From positions 1 through 64,000 of the forward strand of contig JBCCCR010000020.1 in the NCBI GenBank assembly GCA_039033415.1: DNA of 64,000 nt, read 5' to 3'. Below the pieces are notes generated by a model that saw only the letters and a program-made list of their open reading frames with translations, made no database searches and had not been told where the DNA came from. Made by a program: the position numbers and the translations under genes. Positions 18,237 through 27,224 of the stretch are shown piece after piece. Source of the DNA: Pseudomonadota bacterium (GTDB taxonomy: Bacteria; Pseudomonadota; Gammaproteobacteria; Xanthomonadales; SZUA-38). Positions within the stretch are counted from its first letter, which is position 1; each line of letters opens with the position of its first letter.

Positions 18237-19388
18237 TTAACACAGCACCTCACCGCCCCGGAGCAGCCACCGGCCGCGGCACATCACGTCGGTCAGGGTG
18301 AATGTGTCCGGGTCCAGCAGCAGCAGATCGGCATCATGGCCAACCCGAACCTGGCCTTTATGTGCCAGTCCGAGCGCGCGGGCCGGGTTGCGCGTCATGG
18401 CGGCGAGCGCGACCGACATCATTTCATCCGATTGGTTTGCGGCGTCGCGCAGAGTTTCCAGCAGTGAAGATGGTGGCGCGGGCTGCAGCCCAATCAACTC
18501 GCCGTTTCTGTAGTGAGGCAGCGAGCCGCCGGCGTCAGAGGACATGGTTAACCGTTCCGCCGGAACGTCACTCGCCAATGCTTCTCGTAGCGCACCGAGA
18601 GCCGGGACCTCACCGTCAGCGATGAATTCCGGCGTTGTCGAGACAGTAAAATCAATGACGCCACCAGCCCGGGCATAGTCCATGGCTTCGCCAAAAAGCC
18701 GTTGGTTTCGGTTGGCGTGCGTTGGATAAAACGTGGTTATGGGCAGGTCGCTGCCCGCAAGCGCATCGCGAAGCGGCGAGAGCCCGGTTTCGCCGTCGCC
18801 GACATGAACCAGGACGGTGCCGCCCTTGCCGGCGACGATGCCACCGACGCGTGAATCAGCCGCGATGCGACGCAGCTCGTCAATTGTCGGCGCGGAGGAT
18901 CGATGATCGGAAATGGCCACTTCACCCACACCGATCACGGGGTCGATCAGAATCAGGTCGCGCATCACCTCGCCCGTCAGGGTCGCCGGCGGAACGCGAT
19001 AAGCACCGGTATACATGTGGGCATCCACGCCCTGAGCGCGCAGCGCCATGATGTGGCCAAAGAGTACGTCCATGCTGCGGGTGACCGAATCTGTCCCGAG
19101 CGCACCAACCGGCGTGGTGATGCCTGCCTGAGCAAATGCCGCTGCCGGCAGCTCCGGGGTTCGGTTACCAAAACCGCCCTCACCACCGCCGCCGCAGGGG
19201 TGGGTGAGCGCGTCAATCAACCCCGGCATCAGAAGGCGACCACTGGCGTCAACAATTTCCACCTGTGAGCCCAGTAGCTCGATTGATGGCTCCATGGCGG
19301 CGATTGATCGTCCGGCAATTAACAGGTCGTGCCTACCTTTTGGCTCTGGCGCAAAAACCTCTGCGTTGCGAATCAATATCGGTATCAC
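18237..19388 (-). CDS. beta-aspartyl-peptidase-like amidohydrolase (IadA-like), altered metal motif
   Basis: 383 aa. Along its whole length it follows isoaspartyl dipeptidase IadA, which removes beta-linked Asp from dipeptides made by protein ageing: PGLIDALTHPCGGGGEGG, GTDSVTRSMD, YTGAYRVP, AISDHRSSAPT, VHVGDGE, PTHANRN, and MSSDAGGS with the catalytic Asp. The binuclear site is unusual. The HxH pair of IadA reads L61-T-H63 here, so the first His is lost. The usual bridging Lys region reads IGVGEVAIS with Glu instead, a variant I recall from other homologues. It may use one metal or a different geometry. The dipeptidase call is therefore tentative. Confidence 0.72.
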   Translation of the reverse strand: MIPILIRNAEVFAPEPKGRHDLLIAGRSIAAMEPSIELLGSQVEIVDASGRLLMPGLIDALTHPCGGGGEGGFGNRTPELPAAAFAQAGITTPVGALGTDSVTRSMDVLFGHIMALRAQGVDAHMYTGAYRVPPATLTGEVMRDLILIDPVIGVGEVAISDHRSSAPTIDELRRIAADSRVGGIVAGKGGTVLVHVGDGETGLSPLRDALAGSDLPITTFYPTHANRNQRLFGEAMDYARAGGVIDFTVSTTPEFIADGEVPALGALREALASDVPAERLTMSSDAGGSLPHYRNGELIGLQPAPPSSLLETLRDAANQSDEMMSVALAAMTRNPARALGLAHKGQVRVGHDADLLLLDPDTFTLTDVMCRGRWLLRGGEVLC

Positions 19389-19745
19389 TGAGCTGTCCTC
19401 TGTGCGAACTGTGGCGAGAGCCGTTTGTTGTTAATCAATACCGCTAAACGTCGTCGCAAGGCGACCTGTTGATTTGGGCGTGACGTTACACCTGAGGTGC
19501 CGGCATGAGCATTATCGGTGGACAAGTGCGTTGCTGGGTTTGCCGTTCCTGGGCTGTAATGATTTCATATTTTCGCTGCCGGCACTCGAGTAAAGATCCG
19601 CACGGACCGTTCCCTAGTTACCTGCGACAATGATAGCGATGCCGATTGTGCGCATTGCGCGCGAAACTGTGGTTTCAGCTCTCATCCGGTTGTTAAGGTC
19701 CTTGGCCTCACTGTAGCCTGATCTGATCAGTCTTGGAGAAGCGAC
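19389..19745. other. 357-bp divergent intergenic region
   Basis: It separates the amidohydrolase (minus) from the propeller gene (plus) and must hold both promoters. A good ribosome site (TTGGAG) ends it at 19733-19738. A 42-codon ATG frame at 19504-19632 with several Cys codons has no supporting feature. I see no tRNA, terminator or clear operator. Confidence 0.5.
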
Positions 19746-21584
19746 ATGGGTCGACTTTGGGTAGCGCTGTACTTTGTCCTTTCAAATTCGCTCGTCGTCG
19801 CTGCACCGGCACCTCAGGAAGTTTTGTCGCTCGTCAACTCCCCCCTGGTCGAGCACGGTGCGATCGTCACTGAGTTCGGGGTCTATGTGACGCGCAAAAC
19901 CGGTCGCTGGGGCGAGTCGGGACGATCGACCATCGTCCGCCTGGCACGGGGCGCAGATACCAGCGTCTTGAGCACAACGGCGGCCTTTGCCGATCCGGAT
20001 GCCAACGAATCGAGTCCCTATTTTGAACGCGCGTCAGGTCGGCTGTGTTTTCTGTCTGACCGACCGCATTCGGATCGCGGTCGTGATCGAACTGACGCCG
20101 ATATCTGGTGCGTCAGGCGTGAGGCCGGCGGCTGGACCGTACCCCGACCGCTGCCGGAGCCGGTCAACACCCCCGGCCGCGAATACAGCCCAGTTCTTAG
20201 CGCCACGGGTTCGCTGTTTTTTGCGTCTGACCGAGAGGGCGGCCTGGGGCGGGGTGATCTGTACGAAGCAAAGCCGGACGACGACGGACATTGGGAGGTC
20301 AAAAACCTGGGCCCGGCGATTAACCGACCCACGGGTGAGTGGAACCTGGGCCTCAGCCCCGACGGCTCTCAAATGATCTTCGAGGCTTCAAGTCGGCCGG
20401 AAAATCTCAGCATTCCCGGCGACCTGTACTTCAGCACTCGTAACACCGCTGGCTGGCATCCGGCGGTGCCGCTATCGCAGCTCAACAGCGGCGGCAGCGA
20501 CCTGCTGCCGCGCTGGCTGGACGGGGAGACGCTGCTGTTCGCCAGCTCTCGTAAGGGGGGTGGGGATGTGGACATCCTGGTGGCGGAGACCAGTGATTGG
20601 ATGCCGGTACAACCTGTGCTGGCGGCGGTGGCTCGTTCGAGCGGTGAGCTGGTGTTGCTCGATCCGCTAACACTCAGCGAGCGCAGTCGCATACCCGTCG
20701 GCACCGGTCCTCACGAGCTTGCGGCGAGTCAGGACGGGCGCCGAGCGTTGGTGCCGCTGCTCGGCATCTATCCAGAACCCCATCAAGAGCCGGTACAAAA
20801 GCGACCGCCGTTTCTAGCGACGCCCAGCGAGGGATTCTCGCGCGTCGATTTGGCGACCGGCGAGATCACCCGTTTTCCCCTTCCCGGGTGCGCGCGGCCT
20901 CATGGCGTTGCCGTCGATGCCCAGGCGGCCCGCGCTTGGGTAACGTGTGAGGCGGAGGGCATGGTGCTGGAGCTATCGGCAGAAGGTGCCGACGTGTCCC
21001 GACGGTTTGACGTGGGAAAGGGTGTCCACAAGGTGATCTACCATCCCTTGATCGACAGCCTGGTTACCTCCAATCCCGAAACGGGCGAGGTGCATCGAAT
21101 TCACCTGGCCGACGGTCGCATCGAGACTGCGGCCAGCGGACCTGGAGCGGAGGGTTTGGTGCTCAGTCGTGATGGACGCCGGGCGTGGGTAAGTCAGTCG
21201 GGTGATGGAACGGTGTGCCGGCTTGCGCTCGAGGCGCTGCGTGTCGACTGGTGCCAGCCTGTCGGCGGCGGGTTTCCGATCGCGTTGGCCCTGCTGCCCG
21301 ACTTGGGTCAGCTGTGGGTCTCGCGCCTTGCCAGCGGCAGCATCAGTATCCTTTCAGCCGAAAGTGGCGAGTTGCAGTATGAGCTGACGCTGCCGTCCGG
21401 CGCCCTCAATCTTGCTGTCAATCCGGCACACGGACTGGTGTATGCGGCACTTCCGCGGCGCAACGAAGTCATCGCGATCCGGGCTCAGAGCCGCGAGATT
21501 GTGGCAACGGGGATTGGCGTGATGGAGGTTGATGACCTGGACCTGATTGCCTGGCCTCACCCAGACAGTAGTCCGGACACTTGA
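19746..21584 (+). CDS. exported double beta-propeller protein (PD40 plus YVTN-type)
   Basis: 612 aa with signal peptide (ALYFVLSNSLVVAAPA). Residues about 70-290 carry WD40-like PD40 blades (ESSPYFERASGRLCFLSDRP, YSPVLSATGSLFFASDREGG, NLGLSPDGSQMIFEASSR, LLPRWLDGETLLFASSRKGG), as in TolB-type propellers. Residues about 300-605 form a second propeller of YVTN/lactonase type (GTGPHELAASQDGRRALVPL, GVAVDAQAARAWVTCEAEG, LNLAVNPAHGLVYAALP). Propellers of this kind bind proteins or sugars or act as lactonases; no catalytic residues can be named. Ribosome site GGAG precedes the ATG by 8 bases. It is monocistronic, facing the AraC gene. Confidence 0.75.
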   Translation: MGRLWVALYFVLSNSLVVAAPAPQEVLSLVNSPLVEHGAIVTEFGVYVTRKTGRWGESGRSTIVRLARGADTSVLSTTAAFADPDANESSPYFERASGRLCFLSDRPHSDRGRDRTDADIWCVRREAGGWTVPRPLPEPVNTPGREYSPVLSATGSLFFASDREGGLGRGDLYEAKPDDDGHWEVKNLGPAINRPTGEWNLGLSPDGSQMIFEASSRPENLSIPGDLYFSTRNTAGWHPAVPLSQLNSGGSDLLPRWLDGETLLFASSRKGGGDVDILVAETSDWMPVQPVLAAVARSSGELVLLDPLTLSERSRIPVGTGPHELAASQDGRRALVPLLGIYPEPHQEPVQKRPPFLATPSEGFSRVDLATGEITRFPLPGCARPHGVAVDAQAARAWVTCEAEGMVLELSAEGADVSRRFDVGKGVHKVIYHPLIDSLVTSNPETGEVHRIHLADGRIETAASGPGAEGLVLSRDGRRAWVSQSGDGTVCRLALEALRVDWCQPVGGGFPIALALLPDLGQLWVSRLASGSISILSAESGELQYELTLPSGALNLAVNPAHGLVYAALPRRNEVIAIRAQSREIVATGIGVMEVDDLDLIAWPHPDSSPDT

Positions 21585-21665
21585 CTGCTGGGCCGGCCAA
21601 TCCGATCAACAAACGACCGGAAATCTGAACGAGTCTTGAGTCTATCACTCGCTAGCCATAAGCAT

Positions 21666-22808
21666 TTAGCTGAGTTCTAGGGTATCCAGTCGTTCAGAGT
21701 CATCGCCCTCGCCAGGCTTCATTGCGAGGGAGCGATACCGACTTGGCGTCTCACCCGCCAGCTGCCGAAAGACCCGGTTGAAGGTGGCTTTGGAATTGAA
21801 TCCGCAGTCGAAGGCCACGTCGATGATCTGCTTTTCTGACGTCTCTAGCAGCCGCCTGGCCCGCTCAACCCGAAACTCGTTAATGAACCGATTGAAGTTA
21901 ACCTCCCCGGCGCTGTTGATCAGGTGCGAGAGCGAGGCGCGGTTGGTGCCCAGCTTTCGGGCGAGTGCAATCAATGTCAGGTTAGGGTCAAGAAACAGCT
22001 CCTGGTCACGAATGGTGCCGGTGATCCGCTCAAGATCCAGGGCACGTACGCCTTTCCTGTCTTCCCGATCTGCTTGTGGTCTTGCCGGATCCCCCGAGAC
22101 AGAGTGCGCCTCGGGCGGTGAGGTGGCCTCATTGACGTGATAAAACGACAAATTCCCAAAAAACAACACCAATAGCTGCCAGACCAGCGTCAGGGACAGC
22201 AACAGAACAAAAAGCACTCGAAACGCGAAGAAACTCGCCTCTCCTCCGAACCACTGGACACAAATCCAGGCGAGATTGATGACGAAGATCGCGAGTGCCG
22301 GTGAGACGTACAGATAGACCGCTGAAAGTCGATTGTCGGCCGACTGCATCAGGTAGGCTACCCGGTGCCGTATCAGCAACCAGAGCGCGAACGCGGAAAA
22401 GAGAAGAATGGAAAACTGCCCCAGTGCCGCTAAGGCAAGCGGAGGTAACGCGAAGTCTTTGCCCAGCAGAAGCGGCGCGCCGAGGCGCGCGATCAATTCC
22501 AGCAAGGGTAAGAGCAGGATCCACCGAATCCGACGCTCCCCAACGTCAAACAGAGCACCGTAGACAAAGACCAAAAGCAGCGCGCCCGGCAGCGTTTCGT
22601 TAGCGAAGATTGCTCCCAGCTGCTGTCTCGCCAGCGGCGAAAGCCCGTCAGACAACACGTGGAACCAAACGTACAGCCCGGAAGCGGCTGAGAACGCCGC
22701 AACCGCCCATTTTGCCCGGATGCCTGGGCGGGACCAAAAGACGACCGTGGCTAATAGCAGGGTCTGCGAGGCCAGTACGATCAGCAGAGTCGCGAAATCA
22801 AAATCCAT
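21666..22808 (-). CDS. membrane-bound AraC-family regulator
   Basis: 380 aa. Residues 1 to about 215 form about seven hydrophobic segments (LLIVLASQTLLLATVVFW at the start, RVLFVLLLSLTLVWQLLVLFF at the end), and the rest is cytoplasmic. The AraC DNA-binding domain occupies about 270-365: the first HTH LTLIALARKLGTNRASLSHLI and the second IIDVAFDCGFNSKATFNRVF, then the GETPSRYR ending. This 7TM-AraC layout suggests that it senses a signal in or across the membrane. It lies 49 bp downstream of the serine hydrolase gene on the same strand, so that exported enzyme or its product may be linked to the signal. Confidence 0.85.
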   Translation of the reverse strand: MDFDFATLLIVLASQTLLLATVVFWSRPGIRAKWAVAAFSAASGLYVWFHVLSDGLSPLARQQLGAIFANETLPGALLLVFVYGALFDVGERRIRWILLLPLLELIARLGAPLLLGKDFALPPLALAALGQFSILLFSAFALWLLIRHRVAYLMQSADNRLSAVYLYVSPALAIFVINLAWICVQWFGGEASFFAFRVLFVLLLSLTLVWQLLVLFFGNLSFYHVNEATSPPEAHSVSGDPARPQADREDRKGVRALDLERITGTIRDQELFLDPNLTLIALARKLGTNRASLSHLINSAGEVNFNRFINEFRVERARRLLETSEKQIIDVAFDCGFNSKATFNRVFRQLAGETPSRYRSLAMKPGEGDDSERLDTLELS

Positions 22809-22857
22809 TTAACCCAATAATGCTTGGGTTCTGACACCGGGGCAAACGCGTTATCGA

Positions 22858-23946
22858 TCAGCCCTGTTCGCCCTGTATGCGCAGGTATTCGATGTAGTCT
22901 GGATTGTCATAGAAGACCGACGCAATCGGTGAGAATAGCCGTGCGCCATTTACGCCGTTGGTAAAGATCACCACCGCCAGGTTTTTCTCGGGGACATAAA
23001 AGGCGATGGCCTTCTCACCTTTGTCTCCGCCACCCTGCCAGAGGACGGTCTCATTTTCGTAGCGGAAGATGATTCCGGACAGGCCAAAACCGATAGCCTT
23101 GGGGCAGACCTTTGCAAACGCTGGCCGACCGCAGAACATTTGGGTCATGTCGAATTGAATCGTCCGGCGATCCTTCTCAACGCTGGGGGGTAGGGACCCG
23201 TCAAGCAAACGCCCCAGGAAACCGGCAAAGGTGGCCGCGCTTACGTAAAGGTTGTCCGCCGCGGACCAAGTGCTGCTGGCGTCGGCGGGCGCAAACTCGC
23301 CGCTGGCGATCCTCGACCAGGCAAAGTCCGACGCGTACGGCGAACCGTCGGTAAAAGCGACACGGTCTTGGTGGGTTCCGAGGCCAGTCATTTCGGCGAC
23401 AAGATCCGGGAAGGTTTTATTCGTCACCGCTTCCGCGTAGCGGGCTACGTATTCAAATCCTTCACCGGAGTAGCCCGGTCGCGAGCCTGGGTCGAACTGG
23501 AAGGCCAATCGCTTGTCCTCCAGCATCGATCGCCAGTTGGGGAAGCCGGTTTGGTGAGCCAGAGCGTGTCGCGGCGTGAGCTGAAGGGCTCTTGGGTCGT
23601 CAGCGATATCCGGGTCGACGAAGGTCGGCGCCATCGGCTGGTCCAGCTCGATTGTTCCAGACGCCGCGAGCTGCAAAATGGTCTCAGCGGCCAGCAGCTT
23701 GGTGACTGAGGCGACGTTGAAGAGGGTTTCCTCAGTCGCCGCTTCACCGGGCTTGGCCTCGCCATAGGTTGCGGCGAGCGTCAGGCCGTCTTGGTTGGCG
23801 ACGGCGATACTGACCGCCGGGACGTTGTGCTCTTTTAGCAGGGGAGGCACCAGCGTATCGAGCTGTGCTTTCCGATGAGCGAGGGTGTCAGCGTTAGACG
23901 GGTTGCCGGTCAGAAGCAATGCGGCGGCGAGCGAGCGTAACAGCAC
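22858..23946 (-). CDS. exported serine hydrolase, class C beta-lactamase/esterase family
   Basis: 362 aa with a short signal peptide (LAAALLLTGNPSNA). Catalytic SxxK as SVTK at 80-83; the Tyr motif appears as PGYSGEGFEY near 159; the third motif, usually HxG or KTG, reads WQGGGDKGE. The family cleaves esters, amides or D-amino-acid peptides in the periplasm; true beta-lactamase activity cannot be inferred. A middle stretch with KVCPKAIGFGLSG is normal for the fold. It is followed by the AraC regulator and preceded by a small secreted-protein gene. Confidence 0.82.
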   Translation of the reverse strand: MLLRSLAAALLLTGNPSNADTLAHRKAQLDTLVPPLLKEHNVPAVSIAVANQDGLTLAATYGEAKPGEAATEETLFNVASVTKLLAAETILQLAASGTIELDQPMAPTFVDPDIADDPRALQLTPRHALAHQTGFPNWRSMLEDKRLAFQFDPGSRPGYSGEGFEYVARYAEAVTNKTFPDLVAEMTGLGTHQDRVAFTDGSPYASDFAWSRIASGEFAPADASSTWSAADNLYVSAATFAGFLGRLLDGSLPPSVEKDRRTIQFDMTQMFCGRPAFAKVCPKAIGFGLSGIIFRYENETVLWQGGGDKGEKAIAFYVPEKNLAVVIFTNGVNGARLFSPIASVFYDNPDYIEYLRIQGEQG

Positions 23947-24087
23947 GGGAAGTTCCTTATCTTCTAGGCGGTCGACCTAGTGTCCCGGTCGTTAGGCTTG
24001 CCCGCGTCTTTAAGCGTCGGCCTTGGGTCTCAAATCGTCAATCCCTGTGAAAAGGTTTCCAGGTCAGGGGTTTATGGTGCTCACGGC

Positions 24088-24627
24088 TCACCTGCCCGAC
24101 GAAGGCTCGCGGTTTAAACGAACCTCGTTTCGAAACTCATACCGAGTGCCGCCTGGTGCCCGAACCGAGCGCTCGATTGACATGTGAGTCGGCGATGATC
24201 GAATTCGGAGCCAAAGCTCAGCGGGCTTTCCGTCGTCAGTCCCGCTGCCGGTGGCAACGATCTCAAAGACGTTCGATTCTTTGGTGACAGACTGGATCAA
24301 CATCGTTTCTGTCTCGATCCCATCTGGAGTGGTTGAAGCGATGACCACAGCCTCTGGGTTAACTCGAATCATCTGGGCGCTAAACACTTTGTAGCCCGGG
24401 TCGGTAAACGCGTTCTGATGCACAGCGTAGCCCGCGTTCGGGCCCACATGTATGGTTCGTCGGTGGGGGATCGAAACACGCTTGTCCGTCCCAAAATCCC
24501 GGTAAATGAGCTCGCCAGACCACGAGCCTTCCGTCTCCTTGACGGCAGCCGCCAGCAGCTCGTTGGCGGTGGCGGTGCCTAGGCTAGCCGTTAGCGCAAG
24601 CAAAAGGGGAGCGAATAGCGTTTTCAT
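24088..24627 (-). CDS. exported protein of unknown function
   Basis: 179 aa from the ATG at 24627 (upstream CAGGGA); the frame to 24666 lacks a reason to be used. Clear signal peptide (LFAPLLLALTASLGTATA). The mature part is a likely all-beta, lipocalin-like or DUF1579-like domain: EGSWSGELIYRDF near its start, then alternating strands and RTIHVGPNAGYAVHQNAF, and ending TRYEFRNEVRLNRE. The WxGE...Y start and alternating strands suggest small-ligand or lipid binding, but I do not recognise the family with confidence. Confidence 0.65.
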   Translation of the reverse strand: MKTLFAPLLLALTASLGTATANELLAAAVKETEGSWSGELIYRDFGTDKRVSIPHRRTIHVGPNAGYAVHQNAFTDPGYKVFSAQMIRVNPEAVVIASTTPDGIETETMLIQSVTKESNVFEIVATGSGTDDGKPAELWLRIRSSPTHMSIERSVRAPGGTRYEFRNEVRLNREPSSGR

Positions 24628-24900
24628 GGACGTTTCCCTGGCAAAACGAAAGGTTTCAACTGGCATCAGTCTGCGACCACGTTGCCTGTCAGTCGTCTCA
24701 ATTCATCCCGATGCCTCAACGTAATGATACTTGCCCGTTTCTCCGGGGGTGGGGTTATTGCGAAGCCCGCCATGGGAAGCCCCGAGTCGGTCGAGAACCC
24801 ACCAGCAATGTCGAATGAAAAGCTCCGTGGGTCGAGCCGTTAACCGTACTGGCGAAACCGAGTGTTATGCTTTTTTCGTGGACTTAACTTGAAGACCAAA

Positions 24901-25683
24901 ATGATGACCGACCTCGCTGATAACCTCATTTCGCGGAGCATTGACGTGATGTCCTCCAGCCTCAGTACCGCGCTGCGACCCGGTATGGGCATTGGCACGA
25001 GGCCGGCCGCGGTGAAACCAGCGCAAACCCTTGAGCTTTACGAGTTTGAAAGCTGCCCGTTTTGCCGGCTCGTGCGTGAGGCGTTAACGGAGCTGGATCT
25101 CGACGCCGTCATCTATCCCTGTCCAAAAGGTGGCCAACGGTTCCGACCGACGGCCGAGGAGCTCGGGGGCAGGAGTCAGTTTCCTTTTCTGGTGGATCCC
25201 AATACCGGGACAGCGATGTATGAGTCGCTGGCCATTGTGCGCTACCTCTTTGAAACCTATGGTCGGCGGTCGCTGCCTCTCAAATGGCGTTTCACGGGGG
25301 CGCAAAAGCTGGGCTCGACTCTCGCGGGAATTCCTCGACCCTGGCAAGGCCGGCGCGCGCGTCCAGGGCGACTGCCAAACCAGATGCTCGAGCTGTACAG
25401 CTTTGAGTCCAGCCCCTTCGCGCGACCGGTACGCGAACGGCTTTGTGAGATGGAAATTCCGTACGTGCTCCGAAGCTGCGGCCGCAGCTCGATGCGAGAC
25501 TGGGTGCCGCCGCCGGTGCGAAAGGCGCTTAACGTGCATCCTTCCGCGGCGCTGCCGAATCGACGAGACCTGCTGGAACGCGCCGGCCAAATTTCTATTC
25601 CCTGTCTGTATGACCCGAACTCCGAGACGCTGATGTTCGAATCGCGCGCAATAAAGCGGTATCTCCGAGAGACATACCGCTGA
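24901..25683 (+). CDS. tandem glutathione S-transferase N-terminal (thioredoxin-fold) protein
   Basis: 260 aa from the ATG at 24901; a GTG at 24862 is also in frame. It holds two copies of a glutaredoxin-like GST_N domain. Copy 1, about residues 46-120: LELYEFESCPFCRLVREAL, QFPFLVDPNTGTAMYES with the cis-Pro and Glu-Ser glutathione site. Copy 2, about 163-258: LELYSFESSPFARPVRERL, ISIPCLYDPNSETLMFESRAI. The first keeps a CPFC redox pair; in the second both Cys are lost (SPFA). No helical GST C-domain is present. A thiol-disulfide or glutathione-linked role is inferred. It stands upstream of a small lipoprotein gene. Confidence 0.82.
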   Translation: MMTDLADNLISRSIDVMSSSLSTALRPGMGIGTRPAAVKPAQTLELYEFESCPFCRLVREALTELDLDAVIYPCPKGGQRFRPTAEELGGRSQFPFLVDPNTGTAMYESLAIVRYLFETYGRRSLPLKWRFTGAQKLGSTLAGIPRPWQGRRARPGRLPNQMLELYSFESSPFARPVRERLCEMEIPYVLRSCGRSSMRDWVPPPVRKALNVHPSAALPNRRDLLERAGQISIPCLYDPNSETLMFESRAIKRYLRETYR

Positions 25684-25837
25684 TCACCACGCTTCGGATG
25701 ACGTACGCCGCCGAGCGATGCGCTCGTCCCTGCCTCCGGCATTGACGCCTCTGCAGTCAATGGCGGGCAGCGGGATTGGCAGGCATATTGGGCAGGGTGT
25801 ATTGTTAGACTTTAGTCCCGATCTTTGGAGTTGCGAA

Positions 25838-26134
25838 ATGAACCGAGTAGGGTTGATGGTGTTTCTGGGAATCGTTCTAGCAGGCTGCCAGACGGTTCCA
25901 TCCGACCCCAACCAGCTGCCGCTCGAAGCGTCCGAGGGAGTCAAGGCCTATTTTGAACCCGGTGCAGATAAGGCCGAAGCCGCTGCAAATATTCGGTGCG
26001 AAAAGCGGCGCGAAACGGGTACTCGGATGACCAAACGGGTTTGCCGAACCAAAGATGAGGTCGCGGGCGCGCCGAGACGGCGCGTGCTGCACCGCTGGCG
26101 AGAGGTGGACGCTGCTCTGAACGGCGGCGGCTAG
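25838..26134 (+). CDS. small lipoprotein
   Basis: 98 aa from the ATG at 25838 with TTGGAG 9-14 bases upstream. Lipobox LAGC at about 14-17, so it is lipid-anchored. The mature part is charged; the conserved-looking core IRCEKRRETGTRMTKRVCRTKDE has two Cys that may pair. Short lipoproteins with a C...TGT/SR...RVCRT core are common in gammaproteobacteria and uncharacterised. The longer frame to 25718 has no lipobox logic. Confidence 0.75.
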   Translation: MNRVGLMVFLGIVLAGCQTVPSDPNQLPLEASEGVKAYFEPGADKAEAAANIRCEKRRETGTRMTKRVCRTKDEVAGAPRRRVLHRWREVDAALNGGG

Positions 26135-26234
26135 CTCGAGGTACTGGAACTTACCCTTAGATCTGAACGAAACCCTGGCAGCGATACCCTTGCTGGCCAC
26201 GCGGGCAGCCGTTTAAGGCCCTTATACTCTGCGT

Positions 26235-27203
26235 ATGAAAGATTCCGATCCCCTCTACCCACCCATCGAGCCTTTTGAAACCGGATACCTGGATGTCGGT
26301 GATGGTCACCAGCTTTATTACGAACAGTCGGGCAACGCTGACGGGGCGCCGGTGGTGGTGCTGCACGGCGGGCCGGGGGGCGGCAGCGGGCCGAAGCTGA
26401 GGCAATTTTTCGATCCGGACCACTATCGGATCGTGATCTTCGATCAACGTGGCGCCGGGCTTAGCCGCCCTCACGCGAGCCTGGAGAGCAACACGACGCA
26501 GCACCTGATCGGCGATATCGAGCGCCTTCGCGAGACGCTTTCGGTTTCTCGCTGGCAGGTTTTTGGTGGGTCCTGGGGCAGCACGCTCGCGCTCGCCTAC
26601 GCTCAGGCGCACCCCGATCGCGTTTCCGAGCTCGTGCTGCGCGGCGTCTTTATGCTTCGCCCGAAAGAGCTTCACTGGTTTTACCAGCACGGGGCCAGCG
26701 AGATCTTTCCCGACGCCTGGCAGCATTACCTGGCTCCGATTCCGGAAGCCGAACGGGGCAACCTCCTGGAGGCCTACCATCGACGACTGACGCACGAGGA
26801 TGAGTCGGTACGAATGGAAGCGGCTCGCGCGTGGTCCATCTGGGAAGGTTCGACCAGCTTTTTACACCCGAACGAAGCGGCTCGCACGGAGTTTGGGGAG
26901 CCGGCTCGAGCCTTGTCGATGGCGCGAATCGAGTGCCATTACTTTCTCAATCAGGGCTTTATGGCTTCAGACCAACTGCTGAGCAACATCGACCGGATCA
27001 GGCATATTCCCGGCGTCATTGTTCAGGGGCGCTACGACGTGGTGTGCCCGCCGGCCAGCGCGTGGGAGCTGCACGCCGCGTGGCCCGAGTCCAAACTGGT
27101 GATGGTGCCAGACGCGGGTCATTCGGCCTTCGAAACCGGCAATGCGGCCGCTTTGATCCGAGCGACCGATCACTTTGCCGCGGCGGCAAACCCGCCGGAC
27201 TAG
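26235..27203 (+). CDS. pip: prolyl aminopeptidase
   Basis: 322 aa, full length. Alpha/beta hydrolase of peptidase family S33. Oxyanion motif VLHGGPGGGSGPK, then FDQRGAGLSRPH, nucleophile elbow GGSWGSTLALAY (Ser about 115), the catalytic Asp in YDVVCPP, and the His in DAGHSAFE. The cap region with the GVFMLRPKELHWFYQHGASEIFPDAW block is diagnostic for Pip, which removes N-terminal Pro from peptides in the cytoplasm. No signal peptide. It is convergent with the aminotransferase 21 bp away. Confidence 0.95.
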   Translation: MKDSDPLYPPIEPFETGYLDVGDGHQLYYEQSGNADGAPVVVLHGGPGGGSGPKLRQFFDPDHYRIVIFDQRGAGLSRPHASLESNTTQHLIGDIERLRETLSVSRWQVFGGSWGSTLALAYAQAHPDRVSELVLRGVFMLRPKELHWFYQHGASEIFPDAWQHYLAPIPEAERGNLLEAYHRRLTHEDESVRMEAARAWSIWEGSTSFLHPNEAARTEFGEPARALSMARIECHYFLNQGFMASDQLLSNIDRIRHIPGVIVQGRYDVVCPPASAWELHAAWPESKLVMVPDAGHSAFETGNAAALIRATDHFAAAANPPD

Positions 27204-27224
27204 CGGGTCACCTGACCGGGTCCG

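Noticed and set aside
19504-19632. 42-codon plus-strand frame with four Cys codons between the amidohydrolase and propeller genes
   Set aside because: No ribosome site, no recognisable motif, odd composition; a chance frame in a promoter region.
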